Part shown: in pieces, positions 51,324 to 58,551 of the stretch
Position numbering within the stretch: the first letter of the stretch is position 1
Layout of the letters: each line of letters begins with the position of its first letter
Origin: Clostridiales bacterium
GTDB taxonomy: Bacteria > Bacillota > Clostridia > Lachnospirales > Lachnospiraceae
Assembly (NCBI GenBank): GCA_012839295.1
Contig: DUNO01000050.1
Location: 91,202 to 155,201 of the forward strand
DNA length: 64,000 nt
Reading direction: 5' to 3'
The notes under the pieces: model-generated
Database searches by the model: none
Told to the model about the DNA's origin: nothing
The model's input: the letters and a program-made list of their open reading frames with translations, nothing else
Translations under genes and position numbers: made by a program

Positions 51324-51355
51324 GTGTAAACTAAGAAGACTTTGGAGGGAGTTTA

Positions 51356-53689
51356 ATGAAGGTAAGTGTCATTATTCCTTTTTTTAGAGGAATCTCATTC
51401 TTAGAGGATTGCTTAGACAGCCTTGTGGAACAAACCTTAAAGGATATGGAAGTCATTCTGGTGTGTGACCAGATCCAGGAGGATATAGAGCCACTGCTTG
51501 AGGGATTTCAAAATCGGCTGGAGTTACACACATACGCCTTAAAGGACAAAAAGGGTGTGGCAGCTGCAAGAAACTTAGGATTATCAGTTGCTTCCGGTGA
51601 ATATGTATATTTTTTAGACAGTGATGATTATATCAGTCCAAATGCACTGGAACAATTGGCGGACATGGCAAAAGAAACAAATGCCGACCTTATCTATGGG
51701 AAGAAAATATGGACCTGGTTTAACCGAAGTGTTTTTATGGCAAACTTTAATATGGAGGATGCTTCCTCTCAATCAGAGGAGGACGAAGAGGATGTAGGTT
51801 TGCCAGAAGCCTCCGAGCTGGAAACGGAGAGCACCTCCGCAAAGGATGGCAGCAAAGGGCAGAACGGGCGCCGTCAGGATGGTTTTAATGGGAAACAGCG
51901 CCCTGTTAAGGAGCTGTCCAGCCAGGAAATAGCTTATTACCACTTGGTATCAAAGTATAAGGGTGTCAGGAATATATCCGTGCTTCATCAACTGATGAAA
52001 CGCTCACTGATTGAGGAAAATAAGCTGCGCTTTAAGGAATCGATTAAGTTTTTATCCGATTATCCTTTTGAATTGCAATTTTTAGATAAGGCCAGGAGCT
52101 TTGAGTATGTTCCGGGAGCTGCCTATATGAAACGGAACCATGGTGACACTGCCAGTAATTTTTCCATGGAAAATTCCTTCTTTCCTTCCTTAAGCCAGAT
52201 GAAGGGAAGCAAGAGCTTCCGTGAATATACGGATACTTATAAATATGCAAGAAGCTTATTGCAGGATAATAAGGAGCTGGAGAATTGCCTGGATGAAAAA
52301 ATGCTGCAGTACTGCCTCGAGTTTTATGCGCCGAAGCTGCAGACGAACCATGAGGATCCACAGCGTCTGAAGAAATTCAATACGATGCACCAGATAATCA
52401 GTGGACTGGATCAGGCTGTGCTGGGAAGCTATTCCGGTTATGAAAGAAAGCTGCTGAAAGCCTTCCAGAATGAAAATATCAAACGTGCGGAGAAAATCCT
52501 AATCCGGCACAATAAGTGGAAGGACTTTAAACGTATTACGAAGAATAGCCGTAGCTTTTCAAGACATTTATATGAAACCTATTTCCTGAAGCTGTCTTTG
52601 AAGGAGGATCTGGTTTTCTTCGAAAGCTTTTTTGGAAAAAGCTACAGCGACAGCCCGAAGTATATTTATGAATACTTGGCAAAAAACCATCCGAAGAAGT
52701 ATAGGTATATATGGGTGATAGATAATAAGAATACAACAATTCCCTATACCCATAAGAAGGTAAAACGCTTTAGCTTCCGTTATTTTTACTATATAGCGCG
52801 GAGTAAATACCTGGTGTTTAACGTCAGGCAGCCGGAATGGTTCCGGAAAAGGGATGGAAGCGTATTTTTAGAAACCTGGCATGGAACACCGTTAAAAAAA
52901 TTGGTGTTTGACCTGGAGGATACAAGCCATGCCACAAAAAAATTTAAACAGCAGACCGGACAGCAGGCAAGGATGTGGGATTACCTGGTAGCAGCAAACC
53001 AGTTTTCCAGTGATACCTTCCGGAGATGCTTTCAATTTAACCAGACAATGCTGGAAACCGGATACCCTAGAAATGATATCCTCCATGCCGGGGATAAGCA
53101 GGAAGTTGCTGCCAGGGTAAAGGAAGCGCTCAGTATTCCAAAGAATAAGAAAGTGATTCTTTATGCGCCTACCTGGAGGGATGATGAATATTATACAAAG
53201 GTCAGCTATAAATTCTCCCTGAAGCTGGATTTGCAGCTATTAAAAGAGAGCTTGGGTGAGGAATATGTAATACTTTTGCGTACCCATTACTATATAGCGG
53301 ATGCTTTGGATCTTACCGGATTCAGCGGCTTTGCCTATAATCTGAGCGATTACGGCGATATTTCGGAGTTATATTTAATTGCTGATATCCTGATTACGGA
53401 TTATTCCTCTGTTTTCTTTGACTACGCCAATTTAAGACGGCCTATGCTGTTTTACACCTATGATCTTGAAAAATACCGTGATGTATTACGCGGGTTCTAT
53501 ATTGATATTGAAGAAGAGCTGCCTGGACCGCTCTTGTTTTCGACCGAAGAGGTTGTCCGGGCGATTTCTAACATGGAGGAACTGCAGCAGCAGTACCATG
53601 AGAAATATAATAAATTTTATGATAAATATTGTTCCTGGGAGGATGGACATGCTTCCCAGAAGGTTGTCCAGGCTGTTTTTCGTCCATAA
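51356..53689 (+). CDS. GT2 glycosyltransferase-CDP-glycerol glycerophosphotransferase fusion
   Basis: 777 residues, two enzymes in one. Residues 1-~290 are a GT-A family 2 glycosyltransferase (VSVIIPFFRG, GVAAARNLGLSVASGEY, DXD-type FLDSDDY), interrupted at ~140-190 by an acidic, Ser/Glu-rich insert (SEEDEEDVGLPEASELETES). Residues ~400-777 are a TagF/TagB-like glycerophosphotransferase (FLETWHGTPLKKL, LYAPTWRDDEYY, ITDYSSVFFDY, RRPMLFYTYDLEKY). Cytoplasmic or membrane-associated; predicted to add a sugar and polymerise glycerol phosphate. First gene of the locus, ribosome binding site GGAGGG. Confidence 0.9.
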   Translation: MKVSVIIPFFRGISFLEDCLDSLVEQTLKDMEVILVCDQIQEDIEPLLEGFQNRLELHTYALKDKKGVAAARNLGLSVASGEYVYFLDSDDYISPNALEQLADMAKETNADLIYGKKIWTWFNRSVFMANFNMEDASSQSEEDEEDVGLPEASELETESTSAKDGSKGQNGRRQDGFNGKQRPVKELSSQEIAYYHLVSKYKGVRNISVLHQLMKRSLIEENKLRFKESIKFLSDYPFELQFLDKARSFEYVPGAAYMKRNHGDTASNFSMENSFFPSLSQMKGSKSFREYTDTYKYARSLLQDNKELENCLDEKMLQYCLEFYAPKLQTNHEDPQRLKKFNTMHQIISGLDQAVLGSYSGYERKLLKAFQNENIKRAEKILIRHNKWKDFKRITKNSRSFSRHLYETYFLKLSLKEDLVFFESFFGKSYSDSPKYIYEYLAKNHPKKYRYIWVIDNKNTTIPYTHKKVKRFSFRYFYYIARSKYLVFNVRQPEWFRKRDGSVFLETWHGTPLKKLVFDLEDTSHATKKFKQQTGQQARMWDYLVAANQFSSDTFRRCFQFNQTMLETGYPRNDILHAGDKQEVAARVKEALSIPKNKKVILYAPTWRDDEYYTKVSYKFSLKLDLQLLKESLGEEYVILLRTHYYIADALDLTGFSGFAYNLSDYGDISELYLIADILITDYSSVFFDYANLRRPMLFYTYDLEKYRDVLRGFYIDIEEELPGPLLFSTEEVVRAISNMEELQQQYHEKYNKFYDKYCSWEDGHASQKVVQAVFRP

Positions 53690-53733
53690 TGAAGGGAGCA
53701 GTTTTGGGGATTAGCTTTTAAGGACTTATTTTA

Positions 53734-53819
53734 ACAGGAAGCAAAGTCAGCTTCCTGTAATATCGGTACACGGCGCAAAAGCAGCGCCTTTTATCAGAGG
53801 TAAAAAGCAACTTCTGATA
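53734..53819 (+). repeat. Three consecutive intra-operon hairpins
   Basis: ACAGGAAGC/GCTTCCTGT (53734-53758), GGCGC/GCGCC (53772-53788) and TATCAGA/TCTGATA (53792-53819) follow each other between two genes of the same operon. Their loops are similar A-rich sequences (AAAGTCA, AAAAGCA, GTAAAAAGCAA). The middle one is followed by TTTT. Possible mRNA stability or partial termination element. Confidence 0.6.
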
Positions 53820-53839
53820 GCTTATATAAGGAGACGTTA

Positions 53840-54619
53840 ATGAAGCAGCTTATTAAAAATTTTAAAAAATATCGTTTTTTGCTTTCTGAGTTAGTTATAA
53901 AAGATATTAAGTTAAAATATCGGAGATCCTACCTGGGGATTCTTTGGACCTTAATTGAGCCTTTGCTCACAATGATAGTGCTTTCAGTTGTATTTTCATC
54001 GTTCTATGGAAGAAATGACAGAACCTTCCCAATATATGTACTCTCAGGCCGGCTTCTCTATTCCTTCTTTTCGAATGCGACAAAGTCAGCTATGAGATCG
54101 ATCCGGACCAATGGACAGATGATGAAAAAGGTTTACGTTCCAAAATATATCTACCCATTGTCATCAATTCTTTCCCAATATGTTATATTTCTGATTTCGC
54201 TGATTGTTTTAGTTTGTGTAGCGGCTTATTTAAGGGTAAAACCGACTATTCACCTGTTAGAAGCAATTGTTCCATTGATTATTTTGTTTGTTATGGTGCT
54301 CGGGGTTGGATTAATTCTTGCTACCCTGGCAGTATTTTTCCGTGATATGGAATACTTATGGGGCGTTATCTTAATGATGATTATGTATTGCTCCGCTATC
54401 TTCTATGACCCGGAGAGAGTAGTTAAAACAGGGAATGGCTGGATTCTGCAGATAAACCCCCTGTATTCCGTAATTTTGAATTTTAGGAATACAGTAATTT
54501 ATGGACAAGGCCTTGATTTAAATGCCTTGCTCTATTCCGCAGGATTTAGCATTGCCGCATTAGTGATCGGTCTCTTCATGTTCTATAAGAAACAGGATCA
54601 ATTTATTATGAATCTTTAA
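53840..54619 (+). CDS. tagG: Teichoic-acid-type ABC exporter permease (TagG/ABC-2 family)
   Basis: 259 residues with six predicted helices, ABC-2 export type. The N-terminal amphipathic segment ELVIKDIKLKYRRSYLGILW plus TLIEPL is the TagG/Wzm signature. Works with the TagH-like ATPase encoded 70 bp downstream to flip a lipid-linked polymer across the membrane. Ribosome binding site AAGGAG. Between the two genes is a small ACCGT/ACGGT hairpin (54662-54675). Confidence 0.9.
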   Translation: MKQLIKNFKKYRFLLSELVIKDIKLKYRRSYLGILWTLIEPLLTMIVLSVVFSSFYGRNDRTFPIYVLSGRLLYSFFSNATKSAMRSIRTNGQMMKKVYVPKYIYPLSSILSQYVIFLISLIVLVCVAAYLRVKPTIHLLEAIVPLIILFVMVLGVGLILATLAVFFRDMEYLWGVILMMIMYCSAIFYDPERVVKTGNGWILQINPLYSVILNFRNTVIYGQGLDLNALLYSAGFSIAALVIGLFMFYKKQDQFIMNL

Positions 54620-54689
54620 TCTCTTTTTCAAAACAGTGGAGATGTACTAACGTATAACTATACCGTGGCTACGGTGAAATGAGGTATTT

Positions 54690-55427
54690 ATGAGTAAAAC
54701 TGTAATTAAGGTTGATCATGTCGGTGTCAAGTTTCAGATGGGAGCCGAGAAGGTCGATAATTTAAAGGAATTTATTATTAAGAAGATTAACCGTAAAATT
54801 AAGTATAAAGAATTTTGGGCTTTAAAGGACGTTGATTTTGGGATCCAGCAGGGAGACCGGATCGGAATCCTCGGATTAAATGGTGCAGGTAAGAGTACCT
54901 TACTTAAGGTAATTGCCGGCGTACTTAAGGCAACAGAGGGAAGTGTGACAACAAAGGGCAAGATCGCGCCGCTGCTGGAGCTTGGGGCAGGCTTTGATTT
55001 ACAGTATACCGGTGCCGAGAATATCTATCTTTATGGTGCGGTGCTTGGCTATTCCAAGGAATTTATCAAAGAACGGTTCAATGAAATCGTGGAATTTTCG
55101 GAGCTGGGAGATTTCATCAATGTGCCGGTGAAAAATTATTCCTCCGGCATGAAATCCAGGCTGGGATTTTCCATCGCAACCATCGTGGAGCCTGATATCC
55201 TGATTTTGGACGAGGTTTTTGCCGTCGGGGATGCGAAATTCCGTAAAAAGAGTGAGAAAAAGATAAAGTCCATGTTCAAGGATGGTGTTACGGTTCTGTT
55301 TGTATCCCATAACATTGAACAGGTGAAGAACATCTGCAATAAGGCAATCCTTCTGGAAAAGGGAAGGCTGATTGCCCAGGGTGATGTACTGGATGTTTGT
55401 GAGATTTATCAGGATAAGCTAAAATAA
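54690..55427 (+). CDS. tagH: Teichoic-acid-type ABC exporter ATPase (TagH/Wzt-like)
   Basis: 245 residues. Walker A GLNGAGKSTLLK, Q-loop region, ABC signature YSSGMKSRLGFSIAT, Walker B ILILDEVFAVGD and switch His in FVSHN. Lacks the C-terminal extension of Bacillus TagH or Wzt, so it does not itself select polymer ends. Partner of the TagG-like permease. Confidence 0.92.
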   Translation: MSKTVIKVDHVGVKFQMGAEKVDNLKEFIIKKINRKIKYKEFWALKDVDFGIQQGDRIGILGLNGAGKSTLLKVIAGVLKATEGSVTTKGKIAPLLELGAGFDLQYTGAENIYLYGAVLGYSKEFIKERFNEIVEFSELGDFINVPVKNYSSGMKSRLGFSIATIVEPDILILDEVFAVGDAKFRKKSEKKIKSMFKDGVTVLFVSHNIEQVKNICNKAILLEKGRLIAQGDVLDVCEIYQDKLK

Positions 55428-55455
55428 AAGTAAATCGTGAGGAGGCCAAATAAAA

Positions 55456-55845
55456 ATGAAAAAAGTAATTACTTATGGAACTTTTGATTTGCTCCATGTA
55501 GGTCACATTAATTTATTAAGAAGAGCTAAGGCATTGGGAGATTACCTGGTAGTTGTCCTTTCATCGGATGAGTTTAACGCCATTAAGCACAAGCAGGCAT
55601 ACCATCCTTATGAAGACAGGAAGATTATACTGGAAGCGATCAAATACGTGGACGAGGTAATCCCGGAGTATACCTGGGAGCAGAAGATTGATGATGTCGT
55701 GAATAACCAGATCGATGTCTTTGTTATGGGGGATGATTGGAAAGGGCAGTTTGACTTCCTGAAAGACTATTGTGAGGTGATATACTTGCCTCGTACGGAA
55801 GGGATTTCTACGACTAAGATTAAGACGGATTTGCATTCCCACTAG
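55456..55845 (+). CDS. tagD: Glycerol-3-phosphate cytidylyltransferase
   Basis: 129 residues, the normal TagD length. Makes CDP-glycerol from CTP and glycerol-3-phosphate for polymer synthesis. Nucleotidyltransferase HxGH motif at His14-His17 (TYGTFDLLHVGH), VMGDDWKGQFD, and the CTP-binding RTEGISTTKIK near the C-terminus. Its product feeds the four CDP-glycerol transferase domains in this locus. Confidence 0.95.
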   Translation: MKKVITYGTFDLLHVGHINLLRRAKALGDYLVVVLSSDEFNAIKHKQAYHPYEDRKIILEAIKYVDEVIPEYTWEQKIDDVVNNQIDVFVMGDDWKGQFDFLKDYCEVIYLPRTEGISTTKIKTDLHSH

Positions 55846-55881
55846 AAGGTGATGAGCTTAATCCTCTGAAGGGGTTGTTAT

Positions 55882-57081
55882 ATGAAGACGATCGTAAAAA
55901 GGGTAATGAAGATACCGATGCTTTTGCTTTACCATTTATTCATCCTGGTGAATAGGGTGGATACCTCTATTATCCTGTTTGAAAGCAATCTGGGGCGAAA
56001 TTATTCCGGTAATCCAAGGTTTATCTATGAGGAGCTGGTGAGGAGAGGGCTGGACCGGAGTTACCGCTGTTATTTTATTCTGGAGGATACGTCGGTTTCC
56101 CTGCCGGGGAGTGCGGGGAAGGTTAAGCGTATTAGTATGCTTTATTTTTATTTGTTCGCTAAGGCGGGAACCTGGGTTAGTGATACCAGGATGCCTGCTT
56201 ACTTAAAGAAAAGAAAAGGTACGATCTATATACAGACCTGGCATGGAACTCCTTTAAAGAAGCTTGGTTTGGATCTGGAGCAGGTGTCTATGGCGGGGGA
56301 AAAAGGCCTGGAGGATTATAAACGGAAATTTGCTTTAAATTCAAAGACCTGGGATTACCTCTTGTCCCAGAATGCTTATTCAACCAGGATATTTCGGAGA
56401 GCCTTTGCCTTCGATAAGGAGATACTGGAAATTGGATATCCCAGAAATGATATTTTGTTTCATGAGAATGATCCGGGGTCAATTGTGGATATAAAAAGGA
56501 AGCTGGGGCTTCCGGTGGATAAAAAGCTTCTTCTCTATGCCCCGACCTGGAGGGATAACGAGCATTACGGGCATCTGACCTATAGGTTCAGCTCGGGGAT
56601 AGATTATGATTATTTGCAGGAAAAGCTGTCCAGGGATTATGTGATTATTATAAAGGCTCATTATCTGGTGGGGGAGAAGCTGGACCTGGAAAAATACCGG
56701 GGCTTCCTATACCAGTTTGGTGCGTCTTCGGATATCGCTGAGCTTTACCTGGTTTCTGATATGCTGATAACGGATTATTCCTCTGTTATGTTTGACTACA
56801 GCCTGCTTCGCAGACCCATGCTGTTCTATACCTATGATCTGGAGCAATATAAGGATAGTCTCAGGGGCTTTTATTTTGACTTTATGGAAGAGGCACCGGG
56901 ACCCATTGTCATTACGTCTGAGCAGCTGGTGAAGGCAATTGAAGAGTATGATTTCTGTGAGTACCAGGAAAAATATGATGCATTCCGGGAAAAATATAAT
57001 CATGCGGATCATGGGGATGCGGCAAAGCAGGTTGTGGATTTGATTTGCCAGCGTCCTGGTGGGAAATTACCTCCTTCGTAA
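55882..57081 (+). CDS. CDP-glycerol glycerophosphotransferase family protein (TagB/TagF-like)
   Basis: 399 residues, a single GT-B-like transferase domain without the GT2 part. Motifs are FESNLGRNYSGNPRFIYEEL, IQTWHGTPLKKLGLDLEQV, LYAPTWRDNEHYG, ITDYSSVMFDY and RRPMLFYTYDLEQYKDSLRG. The single-domain size suits a TagB-type primase that adds the first glycerol phosphate, though this is inferred. N-terminal hydrophobic stretch (~8-25) may anchor it to the membrane. Confidence 0.92.
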   Translation: MKTIVKRVMKIPMLLLYHLFILVNRVDTSIILFESNLGRNYSGNPRFIYEELVRRGLDRSYRCYFILEDTSVSLPGSAGKVKRISMLYFYLFAKAGTWVSDTRMPAYLKKRKGTIYIQTWHGTPLKKLGLDLEQVSMAGEKGLEDYKRKFALNSKTWDYLLSQNAYSTRIFRRAFAFDKEILEIGYPRNDILFHENDPGSIVDIKRKLGLPVDKKLLLYAPTWRDNEHYGHLTYRFSSGIDYDYLQEKLSRDYVIIIKAHYLVGEKLDLEKYRGFLYQFGASSDIAELYLVSDMLITDYSSVMFDYSLLRRPMLFYTYDLEQYKDSLRGFYFDFMEEAPGPIVITSEQLVKAIEEYDFCEYQEKYDAFREKYNHADHGDAAKQVVDLICQRPGGKLPPS

Positions 57082-57161
57082 AAAGGATTGAATCAGCTGG
57101 TCAGTTTACCCTGGAGGAAAAGCCTTTCGCTAAAGACGAGAAAAATTCCCCTTAAAAGAGT

Positions 57162-57203
57162 GGAGAAAAAGTTCTCCTTAGAAAGAAAGGAGAAGATTTC
57201 TCC
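57162..57203 (+). repeat. Twin GGAGAA/TTCTCC hairpins
   Basis: GGAGAA/TTCTCC at 57162-57177 and again at 57189-57203, in the 142-bp purine-rich gap between two transferase genes. They resemble and may compete with ribosome binding site sequences. Confidence 0.55.
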
Positions 57204-57223
57204 TTAAAGAAAGGAAAATTGGA

Positions 57224-58411
57224 TTGAAGATTATTGGTTATCTGATTTTTGCAGGTTTTTATTATATATTTCGTTTTTTCTGTCCGATGAAACCGAAGAA
57301 AGTGTTCTGTATTATGACACACGATAACAGTAAGGACGGAAATGTTGCGGTTGTAGCGGATTATCTTAAGCAGTATGATAAGGAATACAGCTTTCAGTAT
57401 ATCAGAAAAGAAGACCGCAGGCTGGTGAAGAAGCCGGGCATCTGGAAAGGGAAGCTGTCCTTCTTTATAGCGAAGCCGTATCACTTGGCAACCTCCGCAT
57501 ATGTGCTGATGGATAATACCTTCCTGCCAATGGCATACATCCGCTTTTCAAAAAAAGTCCGTGTTGTCCAGCTGTGGCATGGGACAGGCACCATCAAGCG
57601 CTTTGGGCAGGATGTCAATACAGGGCAGCTAAAGGAGCTGGAACGTCGTGCAAACAGCAGGATTACCCATCTGATTGTAAACTCCGAACAGTCTAAAGAG
57701 GAATATTCGGGATCTTTTGGGATCCCGAAGGAGAGGGTCTTTGTATATGGGCTTCCAAGAACGGATCTTTTCTTTGATGAGCAGGTAAAGCAAGAGCGCA
57801 GGAATGCATTTTTTAAACAATATCCGGAGCTGGCGGGGAAGAAGCTGGTGCTGTATGCGCCGACGTTGCGGGACTATGCTCCGACGTCGCGAGACCCCGC
57901 CCCGATGTTACGGGGCAGGGAATTGAAGCAGCCAAAGCTGGCGCTTGATACGGAGAAAATGCAGAGAGAGCTGGGAGGGGACTATGTCCTGATGCTGAGA
58001 TTACATCCCTTTGTAATGGAAATGTACCAAAAGGATGGGCAATATAAAGGGGCGCTGCAGGAGAATGTCATTTCCATGTCCGGGTATCCTGATATCAATA
58101 CTTTGCTTCTAGTTACGGATTACCTGATAACAGATTACTCATCGGTGATCTTTGAATATTGCCTCTTAAGGAAACCCATGTTATTCTATGCTTATGACCT
58201 GGAGGAGTTTTCAGACCATGGCAGAGGGTTTTACCACCCCTACAGGAAATTTGTGCCGGGCCCTGTTGCTGGGACAACGGAGGAAATTATCCGGCTCCTA
58301 AAGAAGGATGCTTTTGATTTGGAAATAATCAATTCATTTATAAATAATAATTATCAGTATTTAGACGGTAAATCAACAGAACGATTATATCTACATATCT
58401 TTAAGGCTTAG
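57224..58411 (+). CDS. CDP-glycerol glycerophosphotransferase family protein
   Basis: 395 residues starting at TTG 57224 with AAGGA about 9 bases upstream. N-terminal hydrophobic segment (~3-18) then the transferase fold: VRVVQLWHGTGTIKRFGQD (HGTG in place of the HGTP of the others), LYAPTLRDY, ITDYSSVIFEY, RKPMLFYAYDLEEFSDHGRG. The region after LYAPTLRDYAPT holds a short local repeat (DYAPTSRDPAPM). More divergent than the other copies, so it may act on another acceptor or add a different phosphopolyol. Confidence 0.87.
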   Translation: MKIIGYLIFAGFYYIFRFFCPMKPKKVFCIMTHDNSKDGNVAVVADYLKQYDKEYSFQYIRKEDRRLVKKPGIWKGKLSFFIAKPYHLATSAYVLMDNTFLPMAYIRFSKKVRVVQLWHGTGTIKRFGQDVNTGQLKELERRANSRITHLIVNSEQSKEEYSGSFGIPKERVFVYGLPRTDLFFDEQVKQERRNAFFKQYPELAGKKLVLYAPTLRDYAPTSRDPAPMLRGRELKQPKLALDTEKMQRELGGDYVLMLRLHPFVMEMYQKDGQYKGALQENVISMSGYPDINTLLLVTDYLITDYSSVIFEYCLLRKPMLFYAYDLEEFSDHGRGFYHPYRKFVPGPVAGTTEEIIRLLKKDAFDLEIINSFINNNYQYLDGKSTERLYLHIFKA

Positions 58412-58485
58412 CTGCAAACAGGTAGATATTAACAGCACTTTTAACAGGACAGTGAATTAAGTAGTTGGTTTTGAAAACAGAGGCT

Positions 58486-58523
58486 CCCGGAAAATCAAGA
58501 TCTATGCAAGGAGTTTCCGGGAG
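58486..58523 (+). other. Intergenic hairpin before the large transferase gene
   Basis: CTCCCGGAAA (58486-58495) pairs with TTTCCGGGAG (58514-58523), 10 bp, without a strong T run. An intra-operon element rather than a full terminator. Confidence 0.55.
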
Positions 58524-58551
58524 TGCCTATTAAATTTGGAGGGAATGTTAA

